A stretch of 64,000 nucleotides of DNA, taken from contig SJRY01000050.1 of the NCBI GenBank assembly GCA_011319805.1, positions 496,001-560,000 of the forward strand. The letters run 5' to 3'. Source of the stretch: Macrocybe gigantea. Its lineage: Eukaryota; Basidiomycota; Agaricomycetes; Agaricales; Callistosporiaceae. Of this stretch, positions 11,009 through 23,700 are shown piece after piece. Position 1 is the stretch's first letter. Each line of letters starts with the position of its first letter. A program made the position numbers and the translations under genes. The notes beneath the pieces are model-generated. The model was not told the DNA's origin and did not search any database. It saw nothing but the letters and a program-made list of their open reading frames with translations.

Positions 11009-12390
11009 ATGTCTGCGCACAATGCATCCACCAAACCCGCCTCTCCAGCCGCAGTAGTATGCATACTTTCCAAGTGAACGACTGGCTGTGAGGCTGACAT
11101 GATCTTAGACTGGTGTTGTTGTCTTTTATCTCGTAGCTGCGTTGGCAGTGAGCATTTTCACGCGTCTTAAATTTTTGCTTCCTTCTACTAACAGAATGCT
11201 ATTGTCAGATGGTCATGGCGTATGTGTACCGTATTTTACTCCGTAATGGCTCATATAACCTTGCCGCACAGCAACAAATGGGTTCTGAATAGCACTTCCG
11301 CTCCCCTTTTCTTCCTATGGACACAACTCATGATTGCGGTCGTTTTGTTCTGCATTTCGGACGCATTACGGTTGTTACCCGATAGGCTGTCTTTTAACAC
11401 CCATATTTGCAAAGGACTCGTACCCATGGTTTCTTTGAATGTCATCGGCTTGAGGTGTGTCCTGCCTAGTGAAAATTTTTCATGTCACCGCAGTGCACTC
11501 ATTTCGCTTTTTTGCATACAGCTTCAGCAATTACACCCTAAAATATGTGGATGCATCTTTTTACCAAGTTGCGCGTGGCCTCGTCCTCCCGTTCACTGTC
11601 TGCACGTCCTTTATCTTCCTTCATTCTCGTCCGTCCCTCCGAATCCTCTTATCATGTGCCGTCGTCACTTTCGGTTTCTTCATCGGCGTCTTGTTGGATG
11701 GCACATCCATTTCCCTTCTCGGCGTCGGGTTTGGTGTTGCTAGCTCCGCTATAACGGCCATGCACTCTGTCGTCATCAAGCAAAGCCTGAATGTCGTCGA
11801 TGGAAGCGCACTTCTGCTCTCGTGGTACACAAACCTGCTCAGTGCCGTCGTTTTAGCACCTATCATAATTTTGGCCGGCGAGGGCGCTGGGGTCGCGCAG
11901 CTCTTGTTCAGTGTTGACGAGAATCTTACGAAAGACGGAGGGGTCAGTGCCCTCAGGACGTTCATGTGGGGATCTCTGATCACGGTCAGCCAAGTTTTGC
12001 GATTCTAGTTTTGTCTTCAACTCATTTTCGGTCTCAGGGTGCCCTCGGTTTCCTTATGAGCATCGCCAGCCTGTTGTCCATCAAAGTAACATCTCCGATC
12101 ACTCACATGGTCTCGTCTGCTGTGCGCGGCGTAGCTGCTTCCCTCCTCGGCATGTGGTTATTCCATGACATCATCAGCAGGTGAGAGCACCCACAGTCAT
12201 TTCTTTGCATCCGCTTGCTGAATCATCTGCCCCATCAAGTGGTCGTGCTTCCTCCATAGCCATCATCCTGCTTGGCTCATTCTTCTACACATGGGTTAAG
12301 AACGAAGAATCACAAAAATCGGCATCATCCACAGGATACGAACGAGTCAGGATGGAAGATCTCGAAACAGGAAAGGACAAACCGAGATGA
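11009..12390 (+). CDS. Nucleotide-sugar transporter, GDP-fucose transporter (SLC35C1) type
   Basis: A ten-helix drug/metabolite-transporter fold protein expected in the Golgi, exchanging GDP-fucose for GMP. Exons start MSAHNASTKPASPAAV; short introns then join VVVFYLVAALA, MVMA and NKWVLNSTSAPLFFLWTQLM. The conserved LKYVDASFYQVARGLVLPFT segment matches the NLCLKYV...FY..GR region of SLC35C1 proteins. It ends with GALGFLMSIASLLSIKVTSP, ITHMVSSAVRG, FYTWVKNEESQ and a hydrophilic C-terminus. Introns: about 11057-11116, 11152-11211, 11219-11271, 11456-11521, 11984-12038 and 12181-12242. The neighbourhood contains two enzymes that make GDP-fucose from GDP-mannose, which supports the substrate assignment. 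Related transporters differ little in sequence, so substrate remains inferred. Confidence 0.8.
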
Positions 12391-12777
12391 ACCTGAGTTT
12401 ACGACAACAGATACCCTCATCTCGCTGGCTGTGACTATCTAATAGAAAGTTTTATGGTGTGTAAGGAGAACGGATGCATACACATACATAACATATTGGG
12501 CAATAGTTAGATATCTCGTTTCTTCCTACAATATAGCACATGCTTGTAGACTAATTTGTCAATAAGCATAATCGGGGCTTAGAAAGAGTTGCAAATTGCG
12601 TGTTGGGATATCACAAGTACAGGATTTTCGACTCTAAATAAGATAGAATAAAAAGACATAAAGCACAACAACGACTGGCTCCAAGATATAGCACTGCAAT
12701 GCGACAGACTCTGAGCAGAACGATGTAACAATCGGGGAGAAAGCAAAGACAGCCCCAGTCCATCTATTGCCGGAGAC
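12391..12777. other. Convergent 3' intergenic region
   Basis: Contains 3' untranslated regions of the transporter (plus strand) and FAD synthetase (minus strand). AT-rich, with several ATACATA/ACATA runs near 12470-12500. No gene seen. Confidence 0.5.
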
Positions 12778-14099
12778 TTAACCCGAAACCAAACCGCGAC
12801 CGGACCGTTCCAAGTTCCCATCTATGAGCTCGTACGCGGGGCGGTAACGTGGTTGCTGAACTGGAGCCACCTTCCAAACCTCGGGGGTGAAGGCTCCACC
12901 ACATGAGAAGCACTAGAGCCATTTGGGTGCGCGTGTGCGTGCGTCGCGGAGATATAATCCGATAATACTCTAGTGGGAGACAGCGTCTCGGGCTCTGGTG
13001 AGCATGGAAGGGTGTGGGTAGATGACATGACGGAATCTAGGGCCGTAGAGGGCGTTATGACGGAGGACGCAGAGGGAGGAGGTGATTGGAGGTTGGACGA
13101 TGTGGATGGTGTTGAGTCTACGAGCAGCGCGGGGTTGGGAAAGGTATTAAATGTCGAGCCAAGGGAGGTGTAGCTATGACGAGCGGGAGATGCCTTAATG
13201 GTAGATTCAGACGCATGACGACCGGAGGCGATGCTTACCCTTGATCGTACAAAGAGCAGTACGGAACGTTCAACGTTCGTAGAAAATTCCAAACGTCACC
13301 ATATGACCAATTTATGATCGGGTTCACTCTTTCGTATGGAGGCCAACCTTCGTCCGTCATGTTTCGATGCGATAATTTGGCTGGATTCAAAATAGGAATC
13401 ACAATCCTTCTCTTACGAGGTATCACAGCAATGAAGAGAACTTACCACCGTGGGGTCTGTCCGTCTCGTGCCAACCAGAATTGCGGTTATATGCGGAAAC
13501 CGAGATTTGTAAATTTCGAGCGCATGACGCATGCTCTCCGTGCCCTTGGCTTTGCCGACAGCGCGAGGTACGGCTGAGGGAGGCAAAGATGCGACAGCTG
13601 GATTCTCTGAAGGAGTCACTACGCTTTCGACTGGGCCTGCAGCCGGGTTGCATCGAAACAGGTCAAGATTGTACGCCCGAACGCAATCTTCTATAAACTG
13701 CTCGAGCGCCGGAAAGGGCGACGGAACGGGAATATATATCGCATGAATGGCCTTCAGATGCTCCGATGATGCCAGTCTGCGCGCTAGTACGCCGGCATAC
13801 AAATGCAAAAGCACTGTGCCTGTGGAGAAATTCCCAGCCGTCAGAATGCATCGACGACATCATTCCGCGTCATATCGCTCACAGTCCTTGCCGCCATTAA
13901 AGCTGATGGAGACTGCATCCTGACTTTGCCGATCCGGTCAGAGACTTGTCCAACAAAATGTAATATCCTTCTAAAGCACTCACCCATGTGTGTTCAGGCA
14001 CTCATCGATGACACCCAAGGCCTCCTTGACGAGGGGAGCAAGCTGGTGGCCCGACTCGGCCAGCTCGTACACCTCTTTTGCAATCTTCCTGCAGTCCAT
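12778..14099 (-). CDS. FAD synthetase (FMN adenylyltransferase)
   Basis: Transfers AMP from ATP to FMN to make FAD; PAPS-reductase-like PP-loop fold. Start [20 protein letters not shown]. The nucleotide-binding motif is split over two introns and reads [19 protein letters not shown]. Then [63 protein letters not shown] and FPNPALL follow. Family members normally continue directly into the PAYEL.DG...R.GR end. Here a Ser/Pro/Thr-rich insert of about 70 residues intervenes. A last intron (GTATTA ... CTCTAG, about 12966-12911) is needed to reach [19 protein letters not shown]. With that intron no frameshift is needed. It lies between the transporter and GDP-fucose synthase but has no known role in fucose metabolism. 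Confidence 0.87.
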
Positions 14100-15862
<1,763 letters not shown>

Positions 15863-16130
15863 CGCTTTCGGTATCATGCTGATTCTCCCAACATCCATAG
15901 ATTCGTGTACAAGTAACGATGGAATGAACTGTCCATACCCGAAGGTGAAAGAAGAAAATGGTATTAAGCGATTTGGCTTTATTACATGGCTGATCTGAAG
16001 TGACTTTTTATACTCTTGCTTCCTGGTATTTGTCGACAATGATGGGGTTCGAATCTATCACAGAGAAAACGAGAAAACGTTTGCCACATGAGGTCCATCT
16101 CGGGCACATTTAGTGACAACTGAGATTCCT
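15863..16130. other. Convergent 3' region between the two GDP-fucose genes
   Basis: Holds the 3' ends of GDP-fucose synthase (plus) and GDP-mannose dehydratase (minus). No gene seen. Confidence 0.45.
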
Positions 16131-17588
16131 TTAATTCTGGTCTTCGACGAGACTCTTTGAAGCTCTGAGATCGGCGTCGACCATCTCTTTGACGAGAGAG
16201 TCGAAGTCAACTTTTCTCTTCCATTTCAAAATGCGCTCTGCTTTGGCAGGATTTCCGAGGAGAAGCCTTGGAAGGTCGGTTAGTTTCTGAGCACCACCGA
16301 ATGAAGAAGAGAAAAACATACTCGACTTCCGCAGGACGGAAGTACCTTGGGTCAACTTTGACGACAGCTTTCCCAGTCTTGACATCGATGGCTTGCTCAT
16401 CAACACCCTTTCCTCCCCATCTGAGAGGTTTTCGATGAAGGCGAACAATGACGACGTATTCACAAGGGCGTACCTGAGTTCTATTCCGACCTGTTTGAAT
16501 GCTTTTTCAACAAATTCGCGAACCGGGTGAGTTTCACCGGTGGCCAGGACGAAGTCCTCAGGTTTCGGCTGCTGCAACATGAGCCACATTCCCTCAACAT
16601 AATCGCGTGCTGTTCGGAGCTCAGATATCATACTTGAACGAGACACGCGGTAGATGACGTACCATGTCCCCAATCCCGTTGGGCATCAAGATTTCCGAGA
16701 TACAAGCACGATTGCTTGCCTAGAGAAATATCGGCCGCAGCGCGCGAGATCTTCCTTGTCACGAAGGTCCTGCCACGGCGCGGGCTCTCGTGATTGAAAA
16801 GAATGCCGTTGCAGGCAAACATTCCGTACGCCTCGCGGTAGTTGACGACGATCCAATACGCATATAGCTTAGCACAACCATATGGGGATCGCGGGTAAAA
16901 GGGCGTGGTTTCGCTCTGGGGCGTCTCAACGACCTTTCCATACAGCTCCGACGTTGAGGCCTGGTAGAATTTGACGTGCTTCTCGAGGCCGCAGGTGCGG
17001 ACGGCGTCGAGCAGGCGCAACGTGCCGAGCCCATCAACGTCTCCCGTGTATTCGGCCATCTCGAACGAGACCTTGACGTGCGACTGCGCGCCGAGGTTGT
17101 ATATCTCGGTTGGCTGGACTTGCGCGATAATGTACACGAGGTTGGTGCTATCGCCGAGATCACCATAGTGCAACTTGAATTTTCCAGGTCCTGTGGAGTG
17201 AGACAAGGGTCAGCATGATTGTGAACGTCTCTATTGTCGCAGATGGGGCATACGCTCGTGCTGATCCTCGTACAGGTGGTGCAGACGACCTGTGTTAAAG
17301 CTTGAGGAACGACGGATGATCCCGTGCACCTGGTATCCCTTCGATAAGAGGAACTCGGTCCTGTGCGGAGGAGAAAAATCAGCCTGTGAAAAAGCTTCAG
17401 AATGAGCACCCGTGCGCACAAATACGATCCGTCCTGCCCAGTGATGCCTGTTTAAGTGCATGAGATTAGGTTGCAGACGCGAACGTGGGGGCAATACCAG
17501 AGATGAGAGCGACTTTGCGCTTTTGATATTCCTCCACAGAAGGGAGATCAAGCTTGGCGAAGGCGGGGACGATATCTGCGACGGACAT
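16131..17588 (-). CDS. gmd: GDP-mannose 4,6-dehydratase
   Basis: First step of GDP-fucose synthesis: GDP-mannose to GDP-4-keto-6-deoxymannose, NADP-dependent. Start [20 protein letters not shown]. Exons then give [68 protein letters not shown] and [40 protein letters not shown] contains the catalytic YxxxK (YGCAK). [14 protein letters not shown] and [11 protein letters not shown] lead to [20 protein letters not shown]. Introns fall at about 17491-17443, 17418-17360, 17255-17192, 16664-16613, 16475-16424 and 16322-16275, and all preserve frame. Nearly every family hallmark is present, so this is one of the most secure calls here. It is convergent with GDP-L-fucose synthase. Confidence 0.96.
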
Positions 17589-18500
17589 GGTGGAAGAAGA
17601 GGAAATGGCACTTGGACTGAATTGGGGGACTGCTTTTCTGTACACATGTTTAGAGCACCCCCACTCTAATTTCGCTGCCGAGCGCTTACGATCACTTCTT
17701 GACCTGTGTCCATCACCATCTACAACGTTCAGAGGCCATGCCGACAGTATTGAAAGTGTCGCGCTGGTGGGACGTATGTTTCCAGCTCCTCTCCTTCCGT
17801 GTCCCTGTTACCGAACTTGGGTCCCTGAAAATCTATCATTTCGGCGGCAAGGACAAATTGGTTTCAGATGAAAACTTGGAAGTCCCTCCAGGTCGGACAA
17901 TGTACAGAGGCTATACTTGGCGTCCATGTCTCTTTCGGACATATTTGGGATATGTTTTCTTCTGTCTCCCTCTTTTTGTTCCCAAGCGTCACGCATACAG
18001 TACCTGCCTGGTTGAACCTGTCCTGCTTACTGGGGCGACATCGGTTCTTGCTGGACATTGCGCTACTCGAAAGCCTGTTCTGACGTTTATGATGAACATC
18101 ACTGTACCTAGGGTCTATACGTTCAAACTTTGAGCCCTGCTACAGGGTGTCAATATCGCGGTTTTCTTACCCTAGCCACTTGAATTTACACAATCGATCA
18201 ACCAAGGCGTCGAGTCAAGTTTCTTTTTAATCACTAAGTATGTCAGACCTTGAGGATGCGAAATGGGTCGCAGGAGGCAATGAAAAGTGACTGAAGAGTG
18301 CGAGGGCGGACATCGAGTTCTTTTCCCTTGACCAGAAACTGAGTTATCGAGTCTACGTTGTCTCTAAGTCTATAACACTTGTCCGTAATGATACACTTAT
18401 GGGAATGTACAGTGTTCGAGCCGCAAAAAGAAAGAGATTAAGGCTGGAGGAATACAACGGCCAATGATCGTCCAATTATAAGATTGTTATCAAGGTCATT
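17589..18500. other. Intergenic stretch between GMD and TPT-family transporter
   Basis: A 144-codon plus-strand frame (17699-18133) reads through most of this stretch but has no recognised domain, and a minus-strand frame overlaps it. I do not call either. The left end must include the GMD promoter and the right end the 3' untranslated region of the transporter gene. Confidence 0.35.
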
Positions 18501-19992
18501 TCAGCATCGCATTGTCGTTGCTGTCCTTTCTCTGAATTCAACGGCGGTATAGATAGCACCACCAAATAACGTCAGGACGATTCCGAGAGCATTTGTGGGC
18601 GTTATTTTCAAGTGAAAGAGCGCAACGGCGATAATGATGGTGAGCACTTGCTTGACATTGGCTGACCAGAGAAAAGGATATCAATACGTATTTAGCTGAT
18701 GCAAGAGAGACAGGACCGACCGGCTACAGTCATACTGAGAGGTCCGACTTTTCTGTTTGCAGTGAAACTCACGACATTTAGGCCGAAAGCGACAACGCCG
18801 TTCAAGAAGAATAGGATGAGATGATTCGTCGAGACTACATCCCTTGACGAGAGATATCCGGTCCGCGGCGGGCCGAGATAAAGTTGAGATACGAAATGGT
18901 CCCGCACCAGGTCCAGCTCGCCTGTGAAGTGGGCAATAAGAGCCGTTTGGACAAATGCGAGCGGAGAGAGGATGTGGAGAAGATGAAGAGAAGTGAGGAT
19001 CGGTCTTGCTTTTGAATCAACCTGCGCATCAACAGAAACGTCCTTTGGGGCCGGATGCCGTAATGGCCACTGCGAGCTGAATGAGGAAGATTGGAGGACA
19101 TTTGTGTAGATCGTCTTCAGCGCCGCGAGCATTGTCCCGAAAAGCGTGAGAATAAAGCCCCATAGCGTGAAATAGTAGTCTCCATATGTGCTGCAGAGGA
19201 AGCACCATCAGATCCGACCTGCCGAGAAATGGTAATCTGGGCTGGACGTACGCAAATCCAACACCTAGAATGACGGGGATGAGCGCTACCAGCTTTTCTC
19301 GACTACTTCTTGCGCCAAGCAATACTGCGGAGAAGAAAATGGTGAAGAGCGGAGTTGAGGCACGAACGACTTGATGAAACTATATCGAGCAAGTCAGAAA
19401 ATTGTACGAAATAACGAGGTCGGTGACTTTCCGGAACGGTGACGAGACCCAGAGAGACATTGCTGACGATGATGTTGACTGTGTACAGGACACTGAAGGC
19501 AAGGATCACGAGTTTCTGGCGAGTGCTCAAGCTGGGCAGAGTCGAATGACGAGTGCGGACGAAAATAAAACTGCCGATAGAGCCGCACAGGGCATGAATT
19601 GCAGAGAGTGTGTAAGGAAAAGGAAAGTGGATGAGGAGCGATTTATTGTACAGAGTAAGGCCTAGGTTGAAGGCAAAATATAGCGCGAGGTACGCTGTTG
19701 ATGCGGAGCGCAGTCGAGACGGGCGAAGACCAGACCAAAAGGGAGAAACCCAGAAGCGCTTCAAGGGGTTGTACGACCGCGAACGGATGGGTGACGTCGG
19801 TGGAGGCGGCAGCTCGTACTGGCTCGCATACCTGTGCGATGACACCTGCAGATCCAGCGAAACCAGACGCTCCGAGCTTGCTTCATCCCCATAAACGCGT
19901 CTGGCGCTGTCCCGATGTGACCGTCGTGGGCGACTCCGCACTGTCGGGCGATTCATGGGCTCGGGACGCAACCGTGTCTCGTCGAAGCTCAT
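18501..19992 (-). CDS. Triose-phosphate-translocator-family (SLC35-like) transporter
   Basis: A TPT/nucleotide-sugar transporter fold with about ten membrane helices. The start chosen is MSFDETRLRPEPMNRPTVRS, giving a long basic, Ser/Arg-rich cytosolic N-terminus. Membrane segments begin AYLALYFAFNLGLTLYNKSL, typical of this family. Then come PYTLSAIHALCGSIGSFIF, LAFSVLYTVNIIVSNVSLGL, VPFHQVVRASTPLFTIFFSA, GDYYFTLWGFILTLFGTMLA and LKTIYTNVL. The end is FGLNVVSFTANRKVGPLSMT, then LTLFGGAIYTAVEFRE. Introns are at about 19438-19376, 19251-19187 and 18718-18660. The substrate cannot be read from sequence. Its position beside the GDP-fucose genes suggests, but does not show, a nucleotide sugar. 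Confidence 0.85.
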
Positions 19993-20767
19993 AGCTCTTA
20001 GGCGCTTCTTCTCATCACACAATGTGGACTTGGCGACCTCTTCTTTCTGTCGGTGTGCTTCTAGTTGCCGTAATGGCAGCCTTCGGTCATGGTGGTAGAT
20101 GCCCGTTTGACCCGACTTGCAGGTCACAAGAGTCGCGGCGCGGTTCGTCGCGAAAGCGTTCTCGCCACGTACGCCAAACCCCGAATACGAGACTGCGTTG
20201 ACAGATGATGGGCTAGGCACGACGCGACCTTGGGCTAAATTCGGGTATGGTCCCAGTGACATGAGCAATGGAGCGAGTTGGGCGCTGCAAATTTGCTCTC
20301 TTGCACTGTGAATCTAGAAAAGCGGGATAAAAAGGTCTTATAAGACAGAACGATCAACGTTCGACGTTCGATGCAAAGCACTGGCAAGCCTCTATTTCTG
20401 CTGGATTATGTAAGATCGTAAAATGTGTACCAAGCCCGCCGCGAGTATCTAAAGAGGTAGAATTTTGGATTATACAAATCAAACCAAATAACAATACATG
20501 GCCGACATATAGTGACATAGCAATTTAACATGGAAAAGAAAAAGGAGACTATCGTGAAGGTCAAGAGAAAGCTGATGTAGGAGAGGGTGTGGGGAGAGAG
20601 AAAGTCCGTCCGAGAAGAAGCACACCCTCTCCTCGTCTTGGGTTGTGAATTTGGCCTTCCAGATCAGTGTATAAGACAGAGAAAAAAGGGAATAAAAAAA
20701 GAGAAGGAAAACCCGGGTAGTAGACCGACATCACAGCAATACAACGATGGGCAAACAAGGAAGGATG
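19993..20767. other. Intergenic stretch between TPT transporter and SNF5
   Basis: The transporter reading frame stays open upstream to about 20268, so an earlier start is possible. A short direct repeat CAACGTTCGACGTTCG occurs near 20355. The right part should be the 3' untranslated region of SNF5 (minus strand). No further gene seen. Confidence 0.35.
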
Positions 20768-23700
20768 TCATGATTCCGCCGCTTTTATCCGGTCGTTTAC
20801 ACGTTGACGGTGCAACCTATTCTTCAGGTGCACCTCGTAATTCGACAGCGTTTCACCTGGGCCAGGGGTATACAACTGACATGGCAGGATTAGAACTGTT
20901 AAAAGGGGACATGCTTCGACTGCAGCCCACCTTTCCAGGACAGTCTGTACATTTTATCCGCCATTCCGGATCGTTTTCAGGGTGGACTTTGCGCAGGATG
21001 AGCTCGAAACGGTCGTTGGGATATTTAGCTCTCATCGCGTCTCTGGCATTGGCTAACCATTGTGGTGGCTGAGCGAATCACAAACTTCAACTCACGCGAG
21101 AGACGGGTTCACGGTCGCGAACGACTCACCGTGCTCTTGGTGCCTGAGGGCGTCGACGGCCCGTTGGAGCCGGTAGACTCGGGGGCCTTCGTCTTCGCAT
21201 TCGCAGGCACAGGAGTGCTCGGCACCGAAGAAGCCCCTGCCGCGCCCCTCGAACTGTTTCCGTTCAGCTTGACCTTCTGCGCAAGCGGCGGTTCTGACGC
21301 GCTCGATGCCGTCGACACAGGCGAAACAGCTCGATCGTCATCATCCTTGCTTCGGCCCTTGTCGTTCTGGCTCTTGGTCCCAGGCGCGGGCGACTGGCGG
21401 TTCGACGCATCTACGTCCCCGCCATTGGACTTGGCGGGCGTTTGTGGCTCTGAGGTTTCAGCAGGGGTTGGCACTGCAGAGGTCTGTTGGCGCAGCGCAG
21501 ACGCTCCGCCTCTCTTCTTTGCCGATGCCGCCGACTTGGCCAGTTCTTGCTCGCGTCGGATCCCGCTGTGATAGTCGGGATCCGAATTGTACTCCACAGG
21601 CCGCGGCCTTCGATGTCTATGCCAAAACTTGCCGCACGTCCCGCACTGCGACTTGTCTCCGAGAGGGCCTTTCCTCCTTCCGATCGCGATGCTCTCCGGA
21701 CAACCGCAATTGGAGCAGTGCCAAATGCCATTGATGTAATTCGGGTGCTGCCCATCCACAAACTCCTTCTCCTTGGCTTCCCTCTCCAACTCCTTCGCCC
21801 TCCTCGCGGAGATTACCTTTGCGGCTTTGCTGTCCGGCGCAGGCTGTGAAGATCCATTCATGCCACCACCAGGACCAGAACCAGCACCTGCGCCGCCGCG
21901 ATCGCCGCCCGGGCCAACGATGCCGTTCGTAGCAGAATTCGAATGCGAAACAGGCAGAGGAGGTGGTGGATCGTCTTCCAAAGGCGCCGGCAACGTCGAT
22001 GCATCCACAGCTGTCGAGGGGATAGGGGCAGTGACTTGCGCGCGAGGCTTGTACACCTCTGGAGGACACGGTGGCGCCTTGAAATGTCCCTTGAATTTCT
22101 TGTCCTTGGCCGCATTCTGTTGCTGTTGCTGCTGGGGTGGCTGCATCTGGGGCAGAGGTGGCTGCATGGGACCGTTGCTGAACGTCGCCTGCAACGCGGC
22201 TGGAGTAAGTGAGGGAAGCTCGGGCGAGAATCCGGGCCCATTCTCGGACGCCACCATGTTGGCGATCGTGACCGAGGCAGCGGCGGCGGCGGCACGTCTA
22301 GAAACTGGGGCGTTGGCAGCTGCTGCCAAAGCCAGTGCCGCAGGATCGAGCTCAGGAAATCCGATCGCAGGCGTTCTATACGTTCGAACGGGCTCGCGAT
22401 CCGGCAACGCAATGCCTCTTCTACCGCGTGTGTTGCGTTTCCGACGCTTGTTCATGTCCTTGTCTCGCTCTTTCTCGCTCCTCTCGATCTCGCCGTCGCT
22501 CATATAATTGAGCAGAGGCGTGAACGACTGCACCTGGTCTAGCGATCGAGTGCCGCTGACGAGGCTAGGGAGGAATGCCATGCGGAGCTCTTCGTCCTGA
22601 ATCGCAGAGCCATCTAGAGGGTGCCCAACCAGGAAGAGTGACTTTTGGTATGTCTGAACCTGTTCGCGAATCGAATGTGCAATGGCAGTCCTAAATCAGA
22701 AAGAAGCATGAGCCATCGGTGGACGCTTCAGGCTTGCAAGGCAGCCCAACGCACTTGAACTCTCCACTCAATCCAAGTTCCTGCGTATACACTCCTGCAA
22801 ACTCTTCAGGTGAGGCATTCGGGTTGTCCAGATCCCACTCAAACTGATCATCGAGCTTCATAGACCCAACAATGATATCAAGCTAAATGGCAGTGAAAGC
22901 CTTGAGGGACTTTAAACAGACGCGAAACAGGAAGGCACGCACCTTGATCAGAATTCTCAATTCCTCATGCATCGTGTTCTCATTCACATCGATCTCTTCC
23001 AGCGCCATCGGCTTCTCCTTTTCCCACTGCATCTCATCCTCCACATCACCCTGCGCCCCGTCCTCCTCATCCTTAACGACCTTTCTCTTCTTTCTCGCCT
23101 TCCCACCTGTCTTTTTCCCATTGGCAGCCAACTCTGCACCGGTGTTGCCACTACCATCGCCCGCAGCTGCCTTTTCGACACTCCTCAGCCTCTTCCTCCA
23201 CTCCCTCCACCATCGCTCACTCCCGCCTTCCAGCTGGCCGCGCCCGACCTGCCCCTCATCCGCGTCGTCGCCGTCCATCGAAACGTCTGGCGGCAGCGGC
23301 AATCCTCCGCTCTTGCTCGTATCCATGACGGGTGACGAGGCAGCCAGATCGGTATCGGTCGTCGGTCCATCGTAGATTCCGGTGTGTGCCTTGAAGTCAC
23401 TTAGTTGATCTTGTATAGACTTGACGATTACAGAAAGGTAACTCGAAGAGAGATTGTAGTCTTCTACGATAGTCTGGGCAAAGCTTTCAGGAGTGACGAC
23501 GGGATCTGGAGTTGCACCAAAGTCTTATGCGTTATAAATACTACAAGTGCGCATATACGTACCGTTGAGATTCCAAACAAAAGTGTCTCGCATCTTATGA
23601 TGCTCGACGTCGAATTCTAGTCGTATAGGCACCAATAATTCGGGTTTGTTAGCATCAGAGGGTCGAATTTTTCTCGGTCTGGAAGCGAATGGAGTGCACC

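Noticed and set aside
12822..12870. Apparent frameshift at the end of FAD synthetase
   Set aside because: A 56-nt intron (GTATTA ... CTCTAG) ahead of it brings the PAYEL.DGN segment into frame without any missing base.
17699..18133. 144-codon plus-strand frame between GMD and the TPT transporter
   Set aside because: No domain, unusual composition and an overlapping opposite-strand frame; not enough to call a gene.
16131..19992. Idea of a secondary-metabolite cluster around the two NDP-sugar enzymes
   Set aside because: No polyketide, peptide or terpene synthase, nor a glycosyltransferase, lies nearby; the genes fit primary GDP-fucose metabolism.
21773..22507. Long plus-strand open frame opposite SNF5
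   Set aside because: It is the antisense shadow of the GC-rich, Gln/Pro/Ala-rich SNF5 coding sequence, with no domain of its own.
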